Made by a program: the position numbers and the translations under genes. Below are positions 24,283 through 35,335 of a stretch of DNA of 64,000 bases, one piece after another. The notes under the pieces were generated by a model. That model did no database searches. It had not been told where the DNA came from and saw nothing but the letters and a program-made list of their open reading frames with translations. The number at the start of each line of letters is the position of its first letter. The stretch's first letter is position 1. The stretch lies in the NCBI RefSeq assembly GCF_030864355.1, contig NC_083395.1, forward strand, positions 1,116,001 through 1,180,000, read 5' to 3'. The stretch comes from Cutaneotrichosporon cavernicola (Eukaryota; Basidiomycota; Tremellomycetes; Trichosporonales; Trichosporonaceae).

Positions 24283-27200
24283 TCAGTGGTCGCGCGGAGG
24301 GACCAGATCTGTCGGCATCTGCATCCAGACCTGGCGTGCTGCGTCCTTACCCTCGTCGCAGAGCAGACTGGTGGCATGGAGTAAAGCCAAATCGCGGCGG
24401 CACATAGGGCAGGATGAGACGTTTGGCGTCTTGATCCATCGCTGGGGTTAGAGTCAGCAGGATACTGACGTACCTCAAGGCAGCTGCTATGGTACATGTG
24501 GCTACAGGGCGTGACCAAGACGAACTGGGAGGGTTCGTACTGCTGTCAGCTACGGCGCGATAAGCCACTCACGTCGTCCTGGCAGATGGCACAGCTTTCG
24601 TCCTTTTCGCCTTCGACCTGCGCATTCGCCCAGCGACTCCGGGCGAGTACGTTGGTCATGAACTGGCGACGGCTCAACATCGGGAAGATGGCGACTGCGC
24701 GAGCAACACGGGTGAACAGTTTTGTGCGGGCCGCCGCCGTCATCCCCGTGTGCAGCCGGAAGTCGGTCGGAGCGCCGACCTTGCCATCAATGAATGTCTT
24801 TGGATCCAAGGTGAGGAGGGCGACAGCTAACAAGCGAACTACGCGCTCCTCAGGATCATCAGAGTAGGCAACTGCAATTCGCGCATAGAGGTCTCTCAAT
24901 GGGTGCCGATGACGCGTGGTGGCTGAGGCTGGTGTGAGGGGCTGGGCCTGTGGAGGAGCGCCCGAGGCACTTGAAGGCGGCTGGATGAGGTTCGGTTGTG
25001 TTCCAGAACGGCGAAGCGTGCGGTCCGAGAGATCGACGGGGTCTCCACCGTCAACCTGTCCCGAGTTGCCATATGCTGGGACGGGCACGGGAGAGCGCTC
25101 AATGGTTCGGAACCCGTGCTGGAAGGGGTTTACAGTGTTATGCGTGTTGTAGAAATAGTGGCGGGCAGCCTCGTCGTCCCCCACCGAGTTGCGAGTGTAA
25201 AGGCCTCCGTACAGAGGGACGCCACGACCAGGAGGCAGAGGAACGGCACTGTGTGACAATGTACCGCCGTTTACTGTAGGTGGGTCGCCGGAGGTAGCTC
25301 GTGCCGACGAAGCCGATGATGGAACATTGCGCTCAGCCGGGTTAACCGGCTGGTTAAACGGGCGCCCAGACTCGTCCCAGTTGGGGCTGACCCGGAAGGG
25401 AGGATGAGCCCCTAACAAGAAAGGACGAAGGCCGCTGGCCGCGGGGGGCGGCCCCGCTATATCAGATCCGCGCTCTCTGTCCAGCTCTCGCACCCCCCGA
25501 CGCCATGCGAGGTTACGTGCACGAACTGAGGAAGATCCAGGTTCAAGCCGAGTGGGAGCATGTTCGAACGGGTTCTGCCCGTAATGCAGGTTGGCATCGG
25601 TGGCTGGAGGTAGTAAGGGATTGGCACTGGGACGCATTGGTAAGGTCAGGTATTGATGTGATGGCTCAGCAACGGCCGGGCGCATCCGGTTCCAATTATT
25701 GTGCAGGTGATTTGGCGAGTGGCTGCCGCTAGACGAGTCGAAGGCAGAGTACTGCGAGGCCTGATGCCGTTCGGCCGCTGATGATGAGGCCGACGGACCA
25801 GCCTGGTTGGACTCAAGGTTGGGAGGACGCCAGGCGGTCCAGCTCGGTACGTGGAGAGTGCGGTACTGAGGCATTGGAGGCCCGTCTCTGGTAGCCTGCG
25901 AGGACGATTCAGCCGGCGCGGGGTTGGGCTGTGCATCCCATGGCGTATATGGAGGGAGCTGGGGCTGCTGCGCAACGCCGTTCCGCCAATCGCGAACAGC
26001 GTTGTTCCTCTCCACTCGGGGAATAGTAGTGCGGGAGTCAAGGACAGGTACGTTTACTGGTATATCTGCGGATGCGGCAGGCGGTGGCTGAACAGTAGTG
26101 GCCACCGTCACCAGTGGAGCCGCGTTAGGTTGGGGAGTCTGCGAGTCGCCTGTACCTTGGACCATAGATGCGCGCTGTGGTCTTTCGTTACCACGAGCCG
26201 ACGTCACCTCCTCTCGAGCTGCTACCCTAGCCGGGGCAAGATCTCCGTCTCGCTGCTCTGCCTGCTCGGCAATGCGTCCAGCCCGTCTAAGTTGAGTTAG
26301 GAAGTTGTCAGAGTCACCAGCCTCGTGTACGGTGCGGTTGACAGCCATGGCGGCGTGTTGCAGATGCCTGACTCGGGCTTCGATGAGTTCAAGGTCGCGG
26401 ACAGCCTGTGCGAGGAGGGCATTTTGCCGTGCGCTAGCCTGTGCCGCTTGCGGTTGCTCAGCGACGGCAGCGGATGCGACCGCAGGGGTTCCAACATGTG
26501 GTTCAGACGGCGTTGCAGCGGCCTGGTGAGCGGCCGCCGCGGTTTGCACCAGGGTCTCGACACCGTTGGGTTGCCCAGGCTGCCAGTCTCCAACGCTGAC
26601 GAGCTCCGTCTGGCTCACGGGACCGAGGGCGGAGAGGATACCCCACTCATCAGGCGTATCAGCTAGACGTTCAGGCGCGCGGTGGGATGGGCGGTGTTGT
26701 GGCACAGGATAGCCCAGGATGGAGAGGTCTCCGAATGCCTCTTCCTGTTCCAGTCCGCGTGGGAATGCAGGCGATCGTGCGATAGCGGAATATCCAGCCC
26801 GATTCGGAGATGGACCGGCTCGGTTACCCACGGTTTCGGGGTTGAATTGTGGGCCTTGCTGATCCTGCGAGGCGAGCGCCACCGACAACGTCGATGGAGT
26901 CGAGCTCTGCTCTCCAGTTGAATCGAAGGGGCGCGGGAGAATCGTCGACGTTAGGGAATGTCGCCGCGTCCACAAACGAGACGCGCTGGAGCCCTCTGGG
27001 TCAAGTGAGAATGGTGTAGCGCCAGATTGCGGCTGGGCGGAGGTCGCCGAATGTGACCGTATGTGTGCCTGCGTCTGGTCAAACGACGCCTCCACTTGCT
27101 CGGAAGCATTTGACCCCGACATGGTGGCGTGCTGCCGGGAGCTGATGCTCGGTCCCCAGGGCGATGTCGTCGCTGAACTTGCTGGTGTCGCGGCTTCAGC

Positions 27201-27494
27201 CGAGGCTGAGCCTACACTAGCTCTTGCACGGCTTAGGGACGACGTGCTGGCAGTGGGGAAGGATGGGGAATGGCGCTTCGAGACCCGGTCCTGCTTGCTG
27301 GGGCTCGAGCGCTTGGCGGGAGTCGTTGACTGCACCCTAGATAATGTCCACGATGTAGGTGCAACAGTAGGAGCTGCGGTGTGGGACAAATTGGATGTGG
27401 TGGGGGAAGGCCGAGATGGGGACGGTGGCGATGTTTGAGATATTGGAGTCTGCACCGCATGTACAGGTGACGTTGAGGAAGGTAGATGTGCCAT
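24283..27494 (-). CDS. RING-H2 finger protein, probable E3 ubiquitin ligase
   Basis: Three exons, 27494-24573, 24539-24474 and 24441-24283, give 1,048 aa. The RING-H2 domain is split over all three exons: CAIC (about 968-971), then PCSHMYHSSC, then CPMC (about 1007-1010). This gives the C-x2-C, C-x-H-x2-H-x2-C, C-x2-C ligands of zinc-binding E2-recruiting RING-H2 domains. The preceding ~900 residues are Ser/Pro/Gln/Ala-rich and probably disordered, with one helical stretch (about residues 350-400) that may form a coiled coil. The two introns are 33 and 32 nt. The first has tandem CAGCAG acceptors, so a one-residue variant (extra Gln) is possible just inside the RING. E3 activity is inferred from the domain; no transmembrane segment or known substrate domain is visible. 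Confidence 0.88.
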
Positions 27495-29480
27495 CGTGGC
27501 GTGGGATCGTGTAGTCGGGCGTCCTCGCTGCTCGTAGGCTCACACTCACTCTCACGATGTGTGGTGGTTCACTTTTTGGCGAGGAAGGAAGATGAATGAT
27601 ACAATGGGAGAGAGCAAGGGAGACGAGAAAGGATAAATACCGTACTGGGTGTAACAGAAAGCTAGTCGGAGCGGAAGAATAACGTCAACTCGGGCTCAAT
27701 CTCGTGGAAACCGGTGGCAAGACACTGTGCAGTTGTACTGGTTCAGATAGGGAAGGTGCTGAGTTGTTAGCCTGGTGTCGTACTAAATGATAGCTCACAT
27801 GATGGTGTCAAGTCCCCATGTGCCAGGTGTTGGTTGGCCTGGTCTCGGATTGAGTGTGTGCGATGTGGACCGTTGGCTGGCGTGCTGAGTCTAGCGGGCG
27901 GAGAAGAGCGGAGTCCAAAGGGAAGAACAAGTCAGCTGTTTTGCCTTGTCTTAGTCAAGCCGGCAGTGGATAGAGTGTTGGTGCATAGAAAGCCGAACAG
28001 AATTGCAGCGTATGCGGTGTATGCGGTGTATGTCGGCCGTTGGCGTAGTCGCAAGGATGCGAGCCCTGTGTGGTGGTTGGTGCCCAGTGCCAAGTGTCGA
28101 AAGGGCCGTTACCCGACTTGGGGTTGTTGGGATGAGAATGGTCCAAGTGTACTGTAAAAAAAGAGTTGAGAGAGTGGCTTGGTTGTTGGATCTCTGGGCA
28201 TTAGAAAGAGGAGGAGGAGGAGGAGGAGGAGGAGGAGGGGGGGGGGGGATGAGGTTGGACAATGACGGAATGAACTTTGCACCGAGATCCCATCTTTGAA
28301 TATCATCCCATCGTTTATTTTGTCCATGGGTCCTATTTAGAGGCAAACGTACCCTCGTACAGCTTAGAGATGAGGATCAGTGCGGTACTTCCGGCCATAA
28401 CCCCCCTCTCTTCCTCCGCTTTCCAGCGCGTGGGGTGGCGTGGGTGGAGTAACAAGGGCCTCGGCTTTGGGCACTCGGCCGTCGCCGCCTACAGCAGGTG
28501 TCACATATGTGCTGTAGACATTAGACAGTCTCACCTCCCACCTGATGCGCCGCCCCCGCCGCCGCCGCTCCCGCCGCTCAGCTTTGCAAAACGATCCGGC
28601 TGCTGCTGCTCCACATTTGCATTGTGGGTAACCGAGGCCAAGCAGTTGCATGATCAAGAGCGTTATTGGTATTGTGATGGACGCTATGACGCACCCAGTT
28701 TGCCGACTGACGTGGGGCCCTCCCCTGATCGAGCCGCGTGCCGACCTTTCCTTGTTTTCCCCCGAAATGTCTGCATCCCGGACAAGAACAAGGATCTCGT
28801 TATTACCCGTCGGGAGGTCAGCCGAGGAGTATCAAGCCCACAGGGCCAAATGGAATTTTGCTTTTGCACAGACTGACGGGATCCGGTGGTTCCGAATCGA
28901 GGCCAGCAGCGTGAAGCGATGTGAACCGCTCTGGCGACAAACGATGCTGACCAGTTCCTCGTGAACACCGATCAGCCGATCAGCCGATCAGCCTCCTAAG
29001 CGATGCTCGTCCTTGGTATCAAAAGGTTCCGGATCCTCGAGATAGTAAACTTGGCAGATGCTGGCTTGAGCAGTCATCCATCCCCAGTCATCAGTCATCA
29101 GGCATCAGGCATCAGGTTAAAGCTGAGTTGCATCAAGCTGTGACCGAGACATTGTAACTGTGATGCATCGAGTCAAGCACCCTAACAGCTAACAGCCAAC
29201 TTGTCCCGGTTCCACTTCCTGCCGCTCTCTCCGCCGTACTTACCTCCCTCCTGTCCGTGCTCCCGTCTACCGTCCTCTCGCCCATCCTCTCGGCCGTGCT
29301 CTCCACGTCATATCGTCATGGCAGTGAGGACCAAGGCGCCCTGGGATCGTTCCAATTCCTAACTGGATCTGGCCCAAGGCGACTTGACACCTCACTCGAC
29401 TTTGTCAAGTGGCAGACAGTCGAGTCAACCTTCCTCTGCTTGCAATCTCATGTTACTCGTCCATCGCTACATACATACTA
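27495..29480. other. Intergenic, about 2 kb, with purine tract
   Basis: Promoter side of the RING gene (first few hundred bp) and 3' flank of the membrane-protein gene. Contains the GAG/G tract at 28208-28248 and clustered GATCAGCC and CATCAG(G/T) direct repeats near 28972-29116. No supported gene. Confidence 0.5.
28208..28248. repeat. (GAG)n followed by a poly-G run
   Basis: About ten GAG/GGA triplets run directly into a G12-type run, a ~41-bp uninterrupted purine strand. Such tracts can form triplex or G-quadruplex structures and are often length-polymorphic. Confidence 0.9.
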
Positions 29481-30563
29481 CTACTTCCGCACAACCCGCG
29501 CCCACTGAGCACTCACGAACCGCCCCGCCCCCTCCCGACTTTGGCTAGTATGTCCCGCCACTCCAGCGGCCGAACGTTCAAACACACCAGAATCCAACGC
29601 CGCCCCTACCACGGCAGCATCAGAGCGCGCATTATCTTCAGCCTTGGCGCGAATGGTGGCCCACTCCGCAGCAGAACGGGACATGGCGGGCGAGCGGGTG
29701 ATAGCAGCACGCGCGGCCTGCGCGAGGTTGAGCGTGTTATACGCCGCGTCGAGGGTGCGAGTTAGGCGCGCCTGCGTCAAGTCGGCCGGGGAGGGGCGGA
29801 CGGGGAGGAGGATATAGGCCATCGTGAGGGATAGTTGAGCGATAACTCGGGCAGTCGTGAGCGTTGGCGAGAGCTTAAGTCAGCACTTCAAGCAGCCAGA
29901 AAAGCTCACATGCGCCAGATGACCATGCACAACCCGCATCTCAACCCACCACCGCACCCCAAACTCCACCGCCGCACACACCGCAATCCCACACCCGATA
30001 GTATGCCGCCACTTCTTCGCCCTCTCTCTCGCTCCGGCCCCCGCAACCGAATTCCAACCCAAAGCCCCCAACACCAATGCCTGGAGGACGTATGGTCCCA
30101 GAATGCGAGGTGTTGCCGCGAGGGCGTAGTCAGACCGTTGACGACACCACGCGCAGTTGAAGAATGTGTCGTGTCCCCAACGTGAGTATGCGATTCGACC
30201 TTCGACTGTGCCAAGGCGGGCAAGGAAGAGTTCGACAAGAGGATCAACTTGGGTCCAGCCGTCGGCGGGTTGGTTTAGGTCGTGCAGGACGAAGGGCCGG
30301 AGAATATCCGAGGGGGCTAGGAGGTCGAGAGACGTGAAAGTGTCATATGATGGCCAGAGGATAAGGAGGATGGCGTATACGGCGTGAAGAAGGAGGATTG
30401 ACCATAGGATTCTCGAGCGGGGTGGAGTCGTCGCGTCTGGTGGGGCTGGGGCTAGGAGCGCGTTCAAGCGCCGTAAGAGCCCGGGACCGAAGATGAGCGC
30501 AAGCGTCACTAGCGGTCCTTGATAGGCTTTGAGGGTGGCCCAAAGGGAGGCGAGGGCTTCCAT
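29481..30563 (-). CDS. Multi-pass membrane protein, uncharacterised fungal family
   Basis: Exons 30563-29910 and 29873-29481 give 348 aa. The 36-nt intron has a GTGAGC donor, CTGAC branch and TTAAG acceptor, and joins ..VHGHLAH to LSPTLTTARV in phase. Hydrophobic segments lie near residues 17-30, 52-70, 153-170, 189-204 and at the start of exon 2 (VIAQLSLTMAYILL). Residues 126-140 carry the motif YSRWGHDTFFNCAWC, a pattern I associate with a fungal family of unknown function; the Cys pair could bind metal or form a disulphide (inference). The tail contains a helical region AQAARAAITR..IRAKAEDNA. A possible GTGAGTGC donor near the 3' end could hide another short exon, so the last ~15 residues are less certain. 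A TCACGTGG motif lies about 86 bp upstream of the start. Confidence 0.78.
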
Positions 30564-30944
30564 CGTGAATGGTGATGGTCAAGTTGGTGATTGACGTGTC
30601 GTGCAGATTGCCATGTTAGGGCATAATCGCGTGAGTGGTTTCGGAATCTCACGTGGCAATCCCTCAAACGCGTTCATTTCAGGCCAGACCTGATCTCTGC
30701 CATGTAGCCCACACCTCAGCCGCCACCTACAAGATGCGAATGGCTGTCTCCTCGATCCTCGAGCTCCTCCAACTCTGCGGGTGCCAAACTCGCGCATGCA
30801 GGGATACGACAGTCTTCTCACCCATTCCCCAACACCCCACGCACCTCGCGTGCATACCACCATTACCCCACCTACACCACCCATGTGTTTCGCCACCCAC
30901 ACCCCTTCTACAAGATTATCAAGAGTTCTATCATGGTTCAGCCT
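30564..30944. other. Intergenic: membrane-gene promoter, Kelch terminator
   Basis: 381 bp between two minus-strand genes. Contains TCACGTGG at 30649-30656 and a C/A-rich region (30820-30905). No supported gene. Confidence 0.45.
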
Positions 30945-32815
30945 CTAGATGCGGCCACCAGCGCCGCTCGGGCCGTTCTTCGTGGGGCCAGAGCCCATCA
31001 TGCGTAAGTGGTCCGATTGCTCATTGACCTCGAATGTCGTCTTGCGTCAGTCGAGATAGGCGTACGAGGAGTGGTCATGCCGCGAGTCACATCCGTGACC
31101 GAACAGCTTCACTCAGTTTACTCACCACCTGAGGAAGGTACGCGCCTGCGCCAAGGTCAAGAGACCAGAGGTCGTCAAACACGGCCACACCGTTGTAGCC
31201 GCCCGAGATAAAGATGCGCGCGTCGTGTAATACCGCGACGTGGTACCCTCGTGCTGGAGGAGGTACACCCTTCGGCACCTTGGACTCCCAGGCCAACGTC
31301 GTTAAGTTGAATAACAGCACGTCCTGCGCGTACGTCTGGCCGTTGTGCCCGCCAATGACAAAAAGGTACGAGCCAACCTGTGTAGACGTGTGCGACAGGC
31401 GGTTGTGTTTGACTTCCGTTGGCACGAGCGTCCACGTCATGGTTTCTGTTGTCAGTACAGTTCCGTAGCCATGAGAGCCGCTTACGCAGGTTCAACACGT
31501 GTACGTCTGCAAAGCTCGCATGCCCGTCGCTGCCGCCAAAGACGATCATCTTGTCGCCGATCAGATTGGCCGTGTGGTAGCCCTTCTTCTGCGGCACGTC
31601 GCCTCTTGTGCGCCATTCGTGCCAGGTCAAGCGGCTCGGGTCGCTCACGTCCAGCGCCCAGACGTCGTTGAGCGCAGCTTGACCGTTGCCGCCGCCAAAG
31701 ACGACGAGGAAGTGACGGTAGAGGACGGTCGTATGTGCGCGGCGCGGTGGGGGAAGGTTAGCTTTGGGTGTGCTGATGTGCGGCTTGGAGAAGCGATGTG
31801 TGATGGTGTCAAACACCCACACATCGTTCGAGTATGTCGGCCCGTCGCCACCGCCGAATATGTACAGCTGGTCACCGACGAGTGTTGTGGTGTGTGCGCG
31901 CAGTGGTGGCAGCGCCTGACCGTGTGTCTCAACCGTGCTCCACTGCAATGACTCGGTGTCGAAGCTGGCCACTCCTCGCCAGCACGAGCGCGCGTCAACA
32001 CCGCCCAAGAACCAAATGCGGTCGCCCACGAGTGTCCCCGTGTGAGCGCGTAGCGCCTGTCCTGGTGGTCTGCCATGTGCGGGTACGGGCGAAAAGTACA
32101 TTGACGACGCGGGAGCGCGCGCAACCTTTGCGGCGGGAAGGATGGGCGCGAGGAGGACCTCGCCATCGTCCGCGGTCGCCTTGTTCGCGTCGCCGCGCTC
32201 GCGGGCTTTTGGTGGCCGACGAACGTGTTGTCCACCTTCTGATGGCTGTCGCGAACGCTTCCCTCCGTCCTCTGCAGAGTCAGGGTCGTCCTTGTCGCCG
32301 CCTCGACGATCGCTTCTGCTTGCGGGGCCCTGCGCCGAGGCCGTAGGTTTGCGACCCCCAGACGAGCTAGGTCTACGCGTCCCGGCTGCCGCAGACGACG
32401 AAGAAGGCAAACCGATCGCACCACTGTCAACAGGCGGCGCAGGCGACTGGCTTCCGTTGATACCTAGCGAGCTCATGGAGGCAGGTGGTTGGAGGTTGGA
32501 CGTCGTGAGGTTCATGGCAGAAGCGAAGGCCGACTGCGAGTTGCCGAGCGTGAAGTCGCGGTATCTATGTGCGGAGCGCGCAGGAACAGCGGGAGCCGCA
32601 CCAGGGGTGCCGCCGGGCACGGACGACGCGGATGCCTGGGGTGGGCTGCTTGCGGCAGGAGTGTTGGAGGGAATGGGTGAGGAAGGGGAAGTTGCAGTGC
32701 TGTCTTGTGGTTGTGGTGGACGTGTCTGAGCCAAATGTGCTGGGTAGGTGATGGGTTGGAGATCAAAGCCAGCGACAGGAGAAGACCCTATTGCAGGGAG
32801 GGTCGTCGCAGGCAT
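30945..32815 (-). CDS. Kelch-repeat beta-propeller protein
   Basis: Exons 32815-31486, 31445-31126 and 31040-30945 give about 581 aa from the first ATG. Residues up to ~240 are Ser/Pro/Ala-rich and disordered. Six Kelch blades follow, each with (R/K)..HT..L(V/I)G....FGG and a W-containing strand: LRAHTGTLVGDRIWFLGG, LRAHTTTLVGDQLYIFGG, RRAHTTVLYRHFLVVFGG, KGYHTANLIGDKMIVFGG, RLSHTSTQVGSYLFVIGG, RGYHVAVLHDARIFISGG. The tail LPQVTTFEVNEQ fits the fungal family. The last intron (31041-31125, ACTGACGCAAG acceptor) is supported because it removes an early stop and gives that tail. Propellers of this type act as interaction scaffolds, often in cell polarity (family knowledge). The frame stays open for 186 codons upstream of this ATG without another ATG, so the true N-terminus is uncertain. 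Confidence 0.85.
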
Positions 32816-33373
32816 GGGCGTACGCTGGGACACCTTTGTCGAGTAAGGGTACGGAGATATAGGGGATGAAGGGAGTGCTCCGTAAAACCCAGTTGTCGAT
32901 GCGCTCTTAGGGATTGACGATGACAGTTCGAGGCCAGTGCCAATGATGGGCGACGTGGTTGCGGAAGCGGAAGCGCTGCCTTGTTGAGGCTGGTGTAGTG
33001 ATAGTGTCTGGAATAGGGGGCTGGTGGTGGTTGCGGAAGAAGGAACGAGACTAGGGGTTGTCGACGCGTCTTCGGAGATGGACGAGATTTGAGAGCCAAA
33101 GAGGGCCGAGCTCAGTGAGCTATCGTCAACGACGACACGTGCGAGGGAAGGAAATGCCGAGTTGTTGTTGCGAGATAGGGTCTCTGTCTCTAATGGAGGT
33201 GGGGGCCGTGTCGGGGACGAGCTCTTCTCTGCACGACGAAATGGGGAACGCGTGAGGGTCGGCAGTCGTCGAAAGGTGGATGAACCCGACAGGGAAGCGC
33301 GCTGTCGGCCTGAAGTTTGATGACGCGGAGGAAAGGGAGTGGCGTCGACAAAGATGGAGATATATAATTGTAT
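32816..33373 (-). other. ATG-free open leader upstream of the Kelch gene
   Basis: On the coding strand the Kelch reading frame is open from the codon after a TAA (33376-33374) to the first ATG at 32815, 186 codons. I find no ATG in any frame here. The encoded sequence is Ser/Pro/Thr-rich, like the annotated N-terminus. It is either a long 5' leader or an N-terminal extension started at a non-AUG codon. Confidence 0.5.
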
Positions 33374-33590
33374 TTAGGACAAGGCGGGGAAACAGAGGAC
33401 CGAGCGGTTTGTTTCCAAATATCGGGTGCGTGTCGTGTATCGTTGCGTTGTATGTATGTGTCAAGAAGTAGAGGAGGTAACAAGGTGGAAAGCAAAGTCA
33501 AAAGGGGTTGTCCGGGGTAGGATCAAGTAAAGCGAAGGAAAGATTGAGAGCGGGAAGGAGACGTGTAGGCGGTGGGCGTGTATGAGCGTG

Positions 33591-33640
33591 TATCACCGTG
33601 TATGATGTATGATGTATGATGAATGGTGTATGATGTATGG
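33591..33640. repeat. Minisatellite, TGTATGA units
   Basis: Several imperfect copies of a 7-8-bp TGTATGATG unit in the promoter/leader region of the Kelch gene. Confidence 0.8.
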
Positions 33641-34012
33641 TGGGGTGAGTCGTGGGCGCGTGGGCGAATTCAAAGCAGGAGGGCAGAGGGAAGAGGGAGG
33701 GGTGAGGGTGAGGGTGAGGAGGAGGGGGGGAAGGGGAAAGACGGAAGGGGGAAGGGGAGGGTGATCGGATTGCGGGCGTTTGGGTGGATGGGTTGACCGG
33801 GTTGGTTGGTAGAATAGCGGGGAGGGATAAGGGGCCAGGTAGACCAGAGTTGGGGTAGTAAGGTAGTGTGCGCCAAATGGCCAAATGGTATCAATGTAGT
33901 GTAGTCGTAAAGTCGTAAGATTACCAGTCGAACAAGTCGCACCATAGTTTGGAACGTAGAATCACCACGAAGGGCAAGTCCATGTATCCCCATGTATCGA
34001 CATTGGATTGTG

Positions 34013-34048
34013 GCATGTTGACATGTTGACATGTTGACATGTAGACAT
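34013..34048. repeat. Minisatellite, CATGTTGA units
   Basis: About five tandem copies of an 8-bp CATGTTGA/CATGTAGA unit in intergenic DNA. Confidence 0.85.
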
Positions 34049-35335
34049 GTAAAAACACGTAGACAAGTGTATCATCAAAGACATGCCAGAGACCCAGAAA
34101 ACGCGTCACAGTCAGCATCCAACAACCAAAACACGTCCACTCTCACACCTTGCCCCACTGTGTACGCTACTTCCAACATGCTCCTCAACTATTCTCTCAT
34201 TCCCCCCACCCAAGACCCCACCCCCGCCGCAACCCGCGCCGATCTGCACGCACCATTCGCCTCCATTGTCGCTCGAGCCCAAAGCGTTCCCTAGGGTTTC
34301 GGTGGCGTGTGCGTGCGGGGCCGAGGCAGGTAGTTGGGCGGGGTGGGCGCAGGGGAAGGGAGGGAAGAGCGAGAGGGGGTGGGAGAGGGGAGCCGAAAGG
34401 ACGTTTAGGTCTTGGTTTGAGATGGATGGATGGAGAAGATGATGGATGGGACGTAATGTACGATCCGTGATCCGTGATCCGTGGTCTGAATGTGGATGGA
34501 CTAAGGAATGGTAAGAATAGTGGCGGGCGAGTGGGAGCGCTTGAGGTTGGCGGCCGAGCGTAGGTGCAGGTGCAGGCGCAGGCGTGGGCAGGCGTTAGGT
34601 GTTAGGTAGGTAGGTGTACAGGTGTGCCGAGATGTGAATGGCGTAGCTGCCCAAGGCAACGTAGCTGGGGTCTGAGTTTGGGTGGGCCGCGCGGAAACGA
34701 TAGGCGGCGGCAGAACGTGGAGATGACATCTGCATTCGACACAAGGCCAACCTATGCCAGCATCCCAGTTGGCCCTGCTCCTATGCCCGTCTTGCTCTTG
34801 CCCACCACCTGGCCACTTGTGTAACCTTCGACCTCGGTACAAAGGTCGGTACAATCTAGGTCTAGGTCTGTTACACGACACACGACACACGACGCGTCTA
34901 GACTACTGTACTACTGTACTTGTAGCTATTGTCTCCCTGCATGGTCTTTGAAAGACAACTGCACAGTAATCTACTCTCCTAATCTCCTCTTTGCCCTATA
35001 GTCTCCCTGTGTCTTGTTCCAAAGTTAGTGTCAAAGGTTCTAGTCTAGTTGTAGACTAGAATCTAATTGAGTGAGATTATAGTTTTTCTACTTGAGACTT
35101 GGATTCAAATCAGATCAAGTTTGGGGTTTTGGCTGAAAAATGCTCACGCTATCCCTGAACACTAACCCCCGTGGACATCCCTGAATACCACTTTAACCCT
35201 GAACCATTTGGCTTTGAACCGCACTTCAACCTCCACTTCCACCTCCACCTCTCCACATTCTTCAACACGAATCTTCATAAAGCCAATTCAAAACACCCTT
35301 CAACATCAACATCAACATCAACATCAACATCAGCC

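Larger units (their letters stand above)
33374..35335. other. Intergenic, about 2 kb, divergent promoters with minisatellites
   Basis: Divergent region between the Kelch gene (minus) and the RMP1-like gene (plus). On the Kelch coding strand 33,660-33,800 is strongly pyrimidine-rich, as in promoters and leaders. Minisatellites sit at 33591-33640 and 34013-34048; short repeats CCGTGAT (about 34465-34485) and ACATCA (35303-35333, in the RMP1 leader) also occur. 34.9-35.2 kb is AT-richer than the surroundings. Nothing here looks coding. Confidence 0.5.

Noticed and set aside
28277..28876. 199-codon plus-strand frame between the RING and membrane genes
   Set aside because: Contains a proline run from simple sequence, no domain, and no supporting splice context.
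30931..31132. Small plus-strand gene starting MVQPLDAATSAARAV with a GTAAGT donor
   Set aside because: It would overlap the last exon and intron of the Kelch gene. The minus-strand reading has a better branch-acceptor (CTGACGCAAG) and yields the expected LPQVTTFEV ending.
33591..34048. Short regularly spaced repeats that could suggest a CRISPR array
   Set aside because: The units are 7-8 bp tandem minisatellites without unique spacers, in a eukaryotic nuclear sequence.
35171..35335. In-frame upstream extension of the RMP1-like gene beginning MDIPEYH
   Set aside because: No in-frame ATG upstream of 35336 (the extension begins at a GTG), and the segment is encoded by an ACATCA simple repeat, better read as a 5' leader.
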